Source of the DNA: an uncultured Ruminococcus sp.
GTDB lineage: Bacteria > Bacillota > Clostridia > Oscillospirales > Acutalibacteraceae
Assembly (NCBI GenBank): GCA_945632055.1
Contig: CALZCU010000070.1
Coordinates: 1 to 6,156 of the forward strand
Reading direction: 5' to 3'
Length of the DNA stretch: 6,156 bases
The number at the start of each line of letters is the position of its first letter. Position 1 is the first letter of the stretch. Shown here in pieces: positions 1-6,007 of this stretch. The notes under the pieces were generated by a model. That model was given only the letters and a program-made list of their open reading frames with translations, made no database searches and was not told where the DNA came from. A program made the position numbers and the translations under genes.

Positions 1-1341
1 CATAAGCTGATGCCAGCCTGCGTCGTTTCTGATGCCCCACAATGCTCTTCTTACTGCGCCGACCATATCCTTAACATCGTAATTCTTGAAGGTGAAGCCG
101 TTGCCGTAGTTATCTGCACTGTCAAATACTGAATCCTTAAGACCGCCTACCTCACGCACTACGGGAATTGTTCCGTAGCGGAGCGCAATCATCTGTGCAA
201 GACCGCACGGCTCCTGCTTTGAAGGCATAAGGAAGATATCAGCACCCGAATAAATCTTGCGTGCAAGCTCGGGAACAAAGCCCTGACAGAAGCAAAGTCT
301 GCCCGGATATTTTGCCTGCATATAGTTGAAGTAATCAACATACTCCTTGTCGCCTGAGCCGAGAATTACAAACTGCATATTCTCTGTGTTCATAAGCTCC
401 TCAAGTCCCATTCTCACAAGGTCAAGTCCTTTATGACCGACAAGGCGAGTTACCATTCCGACAATCGGAACATCCCAGCGCTGTTCAAGGCACAGACGCT
501 CCTGCAAGGCTCTCTTACACTCGCCCTTACCGCTCATATCGTCCTTTGAATAGTTGCGGTAGAGCTGATAGTCTGTTTCGGGGTTGTAGCTTACTAAATC
601 TATGCCGTTTTTGATTCCGCACAGCTTGTAGTGGCGAAGATTAAGCTCATCGTGAAGTCCCCAGCTGTACCACGGATCTCTGATTTCAGCCGCATAGCTC
701 GGTGATACTGTCGAAACACGGGTTGAGGTTTCGATTGCACCCTTCATCATATTGAGCTTGCCGTTCATCTCCAGAATCTTTTTCTCGGAATCGGGAATAC
801 CTACGCACTCAGTGTTAACCTCCCAGCCGTACTGTCCCTGATACTGAATGTTGTGGATTGTGAACAAGCTCTTGATGTTGTAATACCAAGGTCTGTGTGA
901 GTAGAAAAGATAGTAGTAAACAGGCACAAGAGCAGTCTGCCAGTCGTTGCAGTGAATGATATCGGGGTGGAAATCAATGTACGGGAGCATTTCAAGAATT
1001 GCACGGGAGAAGAAAGCAAATCTCTCTGCATCATCATAATGACCGTAAAGAGTGCCTCTCTTGAAGTAGTACTCATTATCAATGAAGTAGTATGTGCAGT
1101 CATTCCATCTTGCCCAGAAAAGTCCGCAATACTGATGACGCCATGCAACAGGCACAGTGAAGTTTGTAATAAAGTTGAGTGAGTTTCTGAGACTCTGAGG
1201 CATTGTACCGTAAAGCGGAACAACTATTCTGCAGTCCTGTCCCTTTCTGCACAGGGTATGCGGCAGACTTCCTGCAACATCTGCAAGACCGCCGCTTCCG
1301 CAGTAGGGATTAGCCTCCGAAGCACAGTATAAAATTCTCAT
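1..1341 (-). CDS. glgA: Glycogen synthase (ADP-glucose type, GT5), 3' end cut by the window
   Basis: This cytoplasmic enzyme transfers glucose from ADP-glucose to the non-reducing end of an alpha-1,4-glucan. 447 codons are visible; the family is usually about 475-480 residues, so about 30 are missing beyond the window edge. The start is supported by GGAGGA at 1354-1349, seven bases upstream, and by an N-terminus (MRILYCASEANP) that aligns with E. coli GlgA without a gap. The GT5 N-terminal domain covers about residues 1-245, with the loop GSGGLADV (15-22), DDAERFAFFSRA (103-114), HCNDWQ (130-135), HNIQYQG (163-169) and STVSPSY (210-216). NGID (245-248) leads into the GT-B C-terminal domain. 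Arg299 and Lys304 (TRLVGHKGLDL) and Glu377 (EPCGL) match the E. coli catalytic residues Arg300, Lys305 and Glu377. Oddity: E. coli Lys15 of KTGGL is Gly15 here. It is the last visible gene of the operon, 15 bases after glgD. Confidence 0.96.
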   Translation of the reverse strand, partial: MRILYCASEANPYCGSGGLADVAGSLPHTLCRKGQDCRIVVPLYGTMPQSLRNSLNFITNFTVPVAWRHQYCGLFWARWNDCTYYFIDNEYYFKRGTLYGHYDDAERFAFFSRAILEMLPYIDFHPDIIHCNDWQTALVPVYYYLFYSHRPWYYNIKSLFTIHNIQYQGQYGWEVNTECVGIPDSEKKILEMNGKLNMMKGAIETSTRVSTVSPSYAAEIRDPWYSWGLHDELNLRHYKLCGIKNGIDLVSYNPETDYQLYRNYSKDDMSGKGECKRALQERLCLEQRWDVPIVGMVTRLVGHKGLDLVRMGLEELMNTENMQFVILGSGDKEYVDYFNYMQAKYPGRLCFCQGFVPELARKIYSGADIFLMPSKQEPCGLAQMIALRYGTIPVVREVGGLKDSVFDSADNYGNGFTFKNYDVKDMVGAVRRALWGIRNDAGWHQLM

Positions 1342-1356
1342 TTGTTTGTCCTCCAA

Positions 1357-2466
1357 TTATACAACAGATTTTTTTGCGATGTAGATAGGATACGAATCAA
1401 AGCCCATCAGTGAACGGTCGTCCTTGATTGTAACATCCTTATCAATAATAATATAATTTAAATTGGTATTACATCCGATTTTTGTGTCCTGCATTACAAT
1501 GCAGTTGCTAATCTTGGCTCCCTCACCGACATAAACACCCTTTGAAAGCACACAGTTTTCAACCTCGCCGTCGATTACACAGCCCTGTGCGATGATTGAA
1601 TTTTTCACACTGCTTGTCAATCCGTATTTTGACGGAGCGTCATCTCTGACCTTTGTGTAAATCGGGCGCTTGGGATTGAACAGCTCATCTCTTACTTCCT
1701 TCTTCATCAAATCCATATTGAACTCGAAGTAATCGTTAATCGAGCTGATTGCCGCACAGTAGCCCTTGTTTTCATAGGCATAAACCTTAAGTCTGCCGAC
1801 AGCGTTCTGAAGGATTCGCTTTATATCAAGCTGGTTAAGGCTGAGAGCGTTTCTGATTTCCTCCATCAGCAGGCTCTTTTTGATAAGAACTGTTCCACAG
1901 AAATGGTTAACCTCTTCACATCCCGTATCGGGCTTAATGAAAATCTGCTCAACCTTGCCGTTTTTATCAGCATCAATTGTCACAGGATGCTCATAGCCGC
2001 TTGGTACAACCCATTTTTTATAAACGAGCGTAATATCTGCGTCATTTTTTGAATGGAAATCAAAAACTGTGCTGTAGTCGAAATTTGTAACGATATTACC
2101 GGGAGTAATCAGTACATACTCCTCACGGCTGTTCTCAATATAGCCGTGCATATTGTAGATTGTTTCAACATAGTTTGAGAAGGTCTTGCCGCCGTAGGGA
2201 GGAAGAATTGTAAGATTGCTCCTTCTCTTTGAAAGGTCATAAGCACTGCCTGAGCCGACATGGTCCATAAGCGAGAGAAAATTGCTTTTTGCAACGATTC
2301 CAACATTATTGATACCGGAATTTGACATATTTGAAAGGACAAAGTCAATTAGTCTGTATTTTCCGCCAACCGGAATACTTGCGGTTGTTCGGGAAGCCGA
2401 AAGCTCCGGAATTTTGTCGTCAAGCGTACCGGCAAACACAAAGCCGAGAACATTATTACTTCTCAT
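1357..2466 (-). CDS. glgD: GlgD, non-catalytic paralogue/subunit of ADP-glucose pyrophosphorylase
   Basis: The 369-residue protein is homologous to GlgC but has a degenerate active site. The N-terminal nucleotidyltransferase-like domain (about 1-245) keeps the [13 protein letters not shown] motif (34-46). The nucleotide loop that reads GGQGSRL in GlgC is GTLDDKI here (13-19), and the Lys of AKPAVP is gone (ASIPV). The GlgC metal-binding Asp of [10 protein letters not shown] is Asn124 in [11 protein letters not shown]. The FxEKP lysine survives as Lys178 in FIKP, while the YWKDVGT motif is replaced by YCAAISS. The C-terminal third has hexapeptide repeats (such as [20 protein letters not shown]) of a left-handed beta-helix. 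In Firmicutes such as Geobacillus stearothermophilus, GlgD forms a heteromer with GlgC and raises its activity, so a regulatory or supporting subunit is the expected role. The start lies inside the end of glgC, behind an eight-base Shine-Dalgarno match, which suggests translational coupling and balanced synthesis. Confidence 0.95.
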   Translation of the reverse strand: MRSNNVLGFVFAGTLDDKIPELSASRTTASIPVGGKYRLIDFVLSNMSNSGINNVGIVAKSNFLSLMDHVGSGSAYDLSKRRSNLTILPPYGGKTFSNYVETIYNMHGYIENSREEYVLITPGNIVTNFDYSTVFDFHSKNDADITLVYKKWVVPSGYEHPVTIDADKNGKVEQIFIKPDTGCEEVNHFCGTVLIKKSLLMEEIRNALSLNQLDIKRILQNAVGRLKVYAYENKGYCAAISSINDYFEFNMDLMKKEVRDELFNPKRPIYTKVRDDAPSKYGLTSSVKNSIIAQGCVIDGEVENCVLSKGVYVGEGAKISNCIVMQDTKIGCNTNLNYIIIDKDVTIKDDRSLMGFDSYPIYIAKKSVV

Positions 2467-3667
2467 TACCGGTCACCTCCGTTTCACTGTCTATCATTTG
2501 ATTTGCCTTAACAACAGTGTTGTCGGCAATAGTTGTATTTGCACCTATTACGGTAATTCCCCAATTGTCCTTGTCTTCAGCATTTTCAGGCTTTTCGCCT
2601 ACAACTGCATTTTTGCCGATTACCGTATTCTCTGCAACGATTGCATACTGAACAACTGCGCCGTCTTCAATCACAGCACCGGGCATAATGATTGAAGAAT
2701 TAACAGTTGCATTTTTACCGATTGTAACGCCTGCAAAGAGAATTGAAAATTCAAGATTTCCGTAAACATTGCATCCGTCTGCAACAAGCGAGTTCTGAAT
2801 ATTTGCTTCGCTCGAAACATAGTGAGGCGGCATCATAGGATTGCGTGAATAAATATCCTTGAGGTCAAGAGTAACATTCGGGTCGAGCAAGTCCATATTT
2901 GCCTCCCAAAGGCTGTCTATGGTTCCTACATCCTTCCAATATCCCTCAAACGGATAGGCAAACATTCTCTCACCTGCGTTAAGCATTGCAGGCAAAACAT
3001 CCTTTCCGAAGTCGTGGCTTGAAGCCTCTTTTGCGTCGTCCTCGGTCAGATACTTCTTAAGCTCTTTCCAGCTGAAAATGTAAATACCCATTGAAGCATT
3101 TGTGCTTTTCGGATGCTCAGGCTTCTCGTCGAACTCGTAAATTTCTCCGTTTTCATATGTATTCAGAATACCGAAGCGTGAAGCCTCTTCAAGCGGAACA
3201 TCAATTACGGCAATTGTGCATGCCGCATTCTTATCCTTGTGAAATTCAAGCATCTTGTTGTAGTCCATCTTATAGATATGGTCGCCCGACAGAATTACAA
3301 CATATTCAGGGTCATAACGCTCAATGTAATTAATATTCTGGTAGATTGCATTGGCTGTGCCTGAATACCAGTCAGCTCCGTCAACAGCCTGATAAGGGCT
3401 TAAGCAGTTTACACCCGAGTGCATACCGTCAAGATCCCAAGGCTGACCGTTGCCGATGTATTCATTGAGAATTAACGGCTGATACTGAGTGAGAATACCC
3501 ACCGCTTCGATTCCTGAATTTACGCAGTTTGACAGGGGGAAGTCAATTATGCGATACTTTCCGCCGAATGGAACGGCGGGCTTAGCCAGCTTTTTTGTAA
3601 GCACGCCAAGACGGGAGCCTTGGCCGCCTGCAAGAAGCATAGCAACTACTTCCTGTTTTGGAAACAT
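2456..3667 (-). CDS. glgC: ADP-glucose pyrophosphorylase, catalytic subunit (EC 2.7.7.27)
   Basis: This cytoplasmic enzyme converts glucose-1-phosphate and ATP to ADP-glucose and pyrophosphate, the committed step of bacterial glycogen synthesis. The 403-residue protein has a full set of motifs: the nucleotide loop [10 protein letters not shown] (11-20), [20 protein letters not shown] (28-47), [12 protein letters not shown] (100-111), [10 protein letters not shown] with catalytic Asp129 (127-136), FDEKP with Lys182, the counterpart of E. coli Lys195 (179-183), SMGIY (192-196), and [19 protein letters not shown] (243 onward). The C-terminal part (about 285-390) shows hexapeptide repeats of a left-handed beta-helix, as in allosteric and oligomerisation domains of the family. 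The start has GGAGGT at 3680-3675, seven bases upstream. It sits 67 bases after glgB, and its 3' end carries the glgD ribosome binding site. No key residue is missing, so it should be the active partner of GlgD. Confidence 0.97.
   Translation of the reverse strand: MFPKQEVVAMLLAGGQGSRLGVLTKKLAKPAVPFGGKYRIIDFPLSNCVNSGIEAVGILTQYQPLILNEYIGNGQPWDLDGMHSGVNCLSPYQAVDGADWYSGTANAIYQNINYIERYDPEYVVILSGDHIYKMDYNKMLEFHKDKNAACTIAVIDVPLEEASRFGILNTYENGEIYEFDEKPEHPKSTNASMGIYIFSWKELKKYLTEDDAKEASSHDFGKDVLPAMLNAGERMFAYPFEGYWKDVGTIDSLWEANMDLLDPNVTLDLKDIYSRNPMMPPHYVSSEANIQNSLVADGCNVYGNLEFSILFAGVTIGKNATVNSSIIMPGAVIEDGAVVQYAIVAENTVIGKNAVVGEKPENAEDKDNWGITVIGANTTIADNTVVKANQMIDSETEVTGNEK
2473..2480 (-). promoter_or_regulatory. 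Ribosome binding site of glgD, inside the glgC 3' end
   Basis: The minus strand reads GGAGGTGA, an uninterrupted eight-base complement to the 16S rRNA 3' tail, six bases before the glgD ATG (2466-2464). It lies wholly within glgC codons, and the glgC stop (2458-2456) is downstream of the glgD start. This fixes the glgD start and suggests re-initiation by ribosomes finishing glgC. Confidence 0.9.
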
Positions 3668-3734
3668 TTAAAATACCTCCGATTTATATTTATATTAATT
3701 TTATTTGCTGATTCTATGTAATATAAGCTATGTT

Positions 3735-3754
3735 TTACTCCTGCGGAGGAGCAA
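3735..3754 (-). other. RNA hairpin spanning the glgB stop codon
   Basis: On the minus strand TTGCTCCT pairs with AGGAGTAA (eight pairs, one G-U) around a CCGC loop, and the TAA stop forms the base of the 3' arm. The sequence that follows (AACATAGC) has no T run, so this is not an intrinsic terminator. It sits at the start of the only sizeable gap in the operon (67 bases before glgC) and could act as an mRNA processing or stability boundary. Confidence 0.45.
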
Positions 3755-5645
3755 GCCCTTCGACGCATTTCAGATAAATTACGCTCATAGGCGGCAAAGT
3801 AAGCTCAATACACTGATTGCATCCGTGAATCTTCATAATTTTAGGAAGAATATCTCCTCCGTTTACAATGCCCGTACCGCCGTACTCGACTGCATCTGAT
3901 GTGAACACCTCAGCATATCTGCCGTATTTTGTAACACCAATAATATATTTTTCGTGTCTGACAGGCTGAAAATTACACACAGCTATGATTTCCTCGCCCT
4001 CACTGTCCGTACGCTTGAACGCAATTACGCTGTTGATGTAATCATCGTGATGAATCCAATCAAAGCCCTTCCAGATTGAGTCAAGCTCATAGAGCGGTTT
4101 ATTTTCAAGGTAAAACCTGTTAAGGTCACAGAAAAATCTTTTCAGACTTGCGTGCTTTTCTTTTGAGAGTAAATCCCACTGAATTTCAGCGTCTGCGTCC
4201 CATTCATCAAACTGACCGATTTCAGTGCCCATAAAAACAAGCTTTTTGCCCGGATGAGCATACATATATGTAATAAACGCCCTTACGCCTGCAAACTTTT
4301 CATCAAACTCGCCCGGCATTTTTCCGATTAGTGAGCCTCTTCCTCTTGCAACCTCATCGTGAGAAACAGGGAGAATAAAATGCTCGGAAAACGCATAGAA
4401 AAAGCTGTAGGTCAGGTTGTCGTGATTAAACGGTCGCCAGGCAGGATCGAGCGACATATAATTGAGCATATCGTTCATCCAACCTCTGTTCCACTTGAAG
4501 TCAAAGCCAAGTCCTCCGTCAGCAACAGAGTGAGTGAGCTTTGGCCAGGAAGTGTTTTCCTCCGCAAACATCAAAGCATTAGGACAGAAAAGATGAACAG
4601 CCGTATTCAGATGCTTTACAAAATTGATAGCCTCAAGATTTTCCTTGCTGCCGTATTTGTTAGGCTGCCACTCGCCGTCCTCCTTGCCGTAATCAAGATA
4701 GAGCATTGAGGAAAGTGAACCCACTCTCAAGCCGTCAATGTGATATTCCTTCAGCCAGAACATTGCCGATGAAACAAGAAAGCTGATTACCTCATTTTTT
4801 GCGTAGTCGAACAGGCAAGTGCCCCACTCTGAATGTTCACCTCTGATTGGATCCTCGCTTTCAAAAAGAAAAGTTCCGTCAAATTTGATAAGTCCGTAAG
4901 CGTCTTTCGGGAAATTTGAAGGCACCCAATCAAGAATAACGCCGATATTTTCCCTGTGAAGCCTCTCGACAAAGTATTTAAAGTCATCAGGCTTGCCGTA
5001 ACGAGCGGTTGGAGCGAAATAGCCTGTTGTCTGAAAGCCCCAGCTTCCGTCAAAGGGATATTCGGTTATCGGCATAAGCTGAATGTGAGTATAGCCCATT
5101 TCCTTTATGTACGGAATCAGCTCGTCTGCGAGCGTGTGATAATCAAGAAAGCCACCGTCAGCATTTTTTCTCCACGAACCAATGTGCATTTCATAAATAT
5201 TCATCGGAGATTTGTTTTTATCCCACTGCAAGGCTTGCTCGCACCAAGAGGAATCCTCCCAATCATAATTATTTATGTCATACACAACCGAAGCATTTTC
5301 GGGAGCTGTCTGAGAATAGAAAGCAAAAGGATCAGCTTTGAAAAGCTTTTCAGAAGAAGGAGTTTCGATGCAGTATTTGTAAGCATCTAAGGGCTTAATT
5401 CCTTTAATAAATAATTCCCAAACACCTGACTCAAGCTTATTCATATAATTTGAGGTTTCATCCCAATTGTTAAAGCTGCCTGCAACAGACACGCTCAAAG
5501 CATTAGGCGCCCAAACTCTGAAAACTGCGCCGTTTTCGCCGTTGCGGCTGATTATATGCGCTCCGAAATAATTATAAGCGCAAACAGAATCGCCGCAGGA
5601 AAACAGTTCAAACGCAGAACGGTCATCGTTTAAGCTGTAGTTCAT
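3735..5645 (-). CDS. glgB: GlgB-family branching enzyme homologue (GH13_9) with a substituted catalytic nucleophile, probable pseudoenzyme
   Basis: Branching enzyme cuts an alpha-1,4-glucan and rejoins the piece by an alpha-1,6 bond. This 636-residue homologue has a CBM48-type domain (about 24-115, with VFRVWAPNALSVSVAGSFNNWD), a GH13 barrel (about 140-520) and a C-terminal beta domain (about 535-627); it lacks the extra N-terminal domain of E. coli GlgB. Landmarks such as EMHIGSW (152-158), YPFDGSWGF (196-204), EGEWQPN and HPGKKLVFMGTE are clear. Aligned to E. coli GlgB, Asp335, Arg403, Glu458, His525 and Asp526 are kept as Asp239, Arg307, Glu362, His429 and Asp430. Nucleophile Asp405 is Gly309 (GLRVGSLSS instead of GLRVDAVAS), His340 is Asn244 (DWVPSNF) and Tyr300 is Phe204 (GFQTTG). 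The family assignment is firm; normal branching activity is doubtful. The start is set by GAGGAG (5659-5654), with eight bases between AGGAG and the ATG, and by a collinear N-terminus. It heads the glg operon, behind a promoter at 5729-5701. Confidence 0.93.
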   Translation of the reverse strand: MNYSLNDDRSAFELFSCGDSVCAYNYFGAHIISRNGENGAVFRVWAPNALSVSVAGSFNNWDETSNYMNKLESGVWELFIKGIKPLDAYKYCIETPSSEKLFKADPFAFYSQTAPENASVVYDINNYDWEDSSWCEQALQWDKNKSPMNIYEMHIGSWRKNADGGFLDYHTLADELIPYIKEMGYTHIQLMPITEYPFDGSWGFQTTGYFAPTARYGKPDDFKYFVERLHRENIGVILDWVPSNFPKDAYGLIKFDGTFLFESEDPIRGEHSEWGTCLFDYAKNEVISFLVSSAMFWLKEYHIDGLRVGSLSSMLYLDYGKEDGEWQPNKYGSKENLEAINFVKHLNTAVHLFCPNALMFAEENTSWPKLTHSVADGGLGFDFKWNRGWMNDMLNYMSLDPAWRPFNHDNLTYSFFYAFSEHFILPVSHDEVARGRGSLIGKMPGEFDEKFAGVRAFITYMYAHPGKKLVFMGTEIGQFDEWDADAEIQWDLLSKEKHASLKRFFCDLNRFYLENKPLYELDSIWKGFDWIHHDDYINSVIAFKRTDSEGEEIIAVCNFQPVRHEKYIIGVTKYGRYAEVFTSDAVEYGGTGIVNGGDILPKIMKIHGCNQCIELTLPPMSVIYLKCVEGLAPPQE

Positions 5646-5700
5646 AGGTTCAACTCCTCAAAAAACAATACTGTCAATATTTAAATATATTTATAATAAT

Positions 5701-5729
5701 ATAATACCAAAAATATATGTTGATTTCAA
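5701..5729 (-). promoter_or_regulatory. Sigma-A-type promoter for the glg operon
   Basis: On the minus strand, -35 TTGAAA (5729-5724) and -10 TATTAT (5706-5701) each match the consensus at five of six positions and are separated by exactly 17 bases. The predicted transcription start is near 5694, giving a leader of about 49 bases before the glgB ATG at 5645. The DNA just upstream of the -35 (about 5732-5771) is rich in A/T tracts, as expected for an UP element. It is the best promoter seen in the intergenic region. The region is so AT-rich that overlapping alternative -10 elements are possible. Confidence 0.75.
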
Positions 5730-5824
5730 GCAAATTCAAAAATTTTTAAACTATTTTTTCGTGTATTTTTTATAAATAGTATACAAAACCTGCAAAATCA
5801 CAAAGTAATTTACACAATTATCAA

Positions 5825-5841
5825 AATAATTCGTAATTATT
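5825..5841. repeat. AT-rich inverted repeat AATAATT-CGT-AATTATT
   Basis: Two perfect seven-base arms (5825-5831 and 5835-5841) flank a CGT centre. The site is upstream of the glg promoter and could be an operator. In DNA this AT-rich, short A/T palindromes also arise by chance, so the functional meaning is uncertain. Confidence 0.4.
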
Positions 5842-5850
5842 ACAAATTTT

Positions 5851-5870
5851 GTGGTGCAGAAAGTCACCAC
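5851..5870. repeat. Inverted repeat GTGGTG-N8-CACCAC upstream of the glg promoter
   Basis: A six-base perfect GC-rich inverted repeat (5851-5856 and 5865-5870) around an eight-base centre stands out in very AT-rich DNA. It lies about 120 bases upstream of the predicted -35 and beyond the upstream gene's terminator. Neither strand has a T run after it, so it is not a terminator. A protein-binding site is possible but unproven. Confidence 0.5.
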
Positions 5871-5889
5871 TCAGAATAACAACTTTGGG

Positions 5890-5910
5890 TACGAAAACAT
5901 TTTACGAAAA
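5890..5910. repeat. Direct repeat TACGAAAA (two copies, 13-base period)
   Basis: TACGAAAA occurs at 5890-5897 and 5903-5910 on the plus strand (TTTTCGTA on the minus strand). The second copy overlaps the A/T run that serves as the terminator's T tract. The function is unknown, and a chance origin in AT-rich DNA is possible. Confidence 0.4.
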
Positions 5911-5945
5911 AAATCTGCGGCACTCAAAATTTTGAGTGCCGCAGA
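5907..5945 (-). terminator. Rho-independent terminator of the gene ending at 6008
   Basis: A perfect 16-base inverted repeat (TCTGCGGCACTCAAAA at 5914-5929, mirrored at 5930-5945) forms a GC-rich stem. Read on the minus strand it is followed at once by seven T residues (5913-5907). On the plus strand the stem is followed by AAGATGC with no T run, so it acts in the minus direction only. The innermost AAAA/TTTT pairs probably open as the loop. It separates the gene at 6008-6156 from the glg operon. Confidence 0.93.
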
Positions 5946-6007
5946 AAGATGCTGTTAATTTATTATTAAGTTGTAATAACTAATAGTAAATTTGATTTAG
6001 CGGTCAA

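Larger units (their letters stand above)
5646..6007. other. AT-rich intergenic region between two same-direction transcription units
   Basis: No credible coding frame is present in these 362 bases. In the minus direction they hold an AT-rich 3' untranslated stretch (6007-5946), the intrinsic terminator (5945-5907), a repeated octamer TTTTCGTA (5910-5903 and 5897-5890), a GC-rich inverted repeat (5870-5851), an AT inverted repeat (5841-5825), phased A/T tracts (5771-5743), the glg promoter (5729-5701), the glgB leader and its ribosome binding site (5659-5654). No recognisable riboswitch or small RNA gene was seen. Confidence 0.8.

Noticed and set aside
801..1223. Minus-strand open frame of 140 codons inside glgA
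   Set aside because: It lies in another frame of glgA, whose own frame is continuous with all GT5 motifs. It resembles no protein family and has no ribosome binding site of note.
3668..3734. A separate promoter for glgC in the glgB-glgC gap
   Set aside because: TATAAA-like stretches exist, but the best partner (TAGAAT, 16 bases away) matches the -35 consensus poorly and the start would fall almost on the ribosome binding site.
4719..4721. A simple sequencing error as the cause of Gly309 (GAT to GGT is one base)
   Set aside because: Neighbouring residues also differ (GSL for DAV), and two other active-site positions (Asn244, Phe204) are changed several hundred bases away, so one base error does not explain the pattern. 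It still deserves a raw-read check.
4956..5390. Plus-strand open frame of 144 codons opposite glgB, and similar plus-strand frames at 2282-2695 and 4359-4709
   Set aside because: They are antisense shadows of well-supported glg genes, with no recognisable motifs and no convincing expression signals.
5649..5677. TTGACA on the minus strand at 5677-5672 as a perfect -35 for glgB
   Set aside because: At 16-18 bases downstream there is only the ribosome binding site region, with no -10-like sequence, and a start there would leave almost no leader.
5778..5806. A second promoter with -10 TATACT at 5783-5778
   Set aside because: The sequence 17 bases upstream (ACTTTG) is a poor -35 and the TG before the -10 is not at the extended -10 spacing. 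It is weaker than the site at 5729-5701.
5851..5870. GTGGTG/CACCAC hairpin as a terminator
   Set aside because: The stem is short and no T run follows on either strand, and a much better terminator lies 37 bases upstream in the minus direction.
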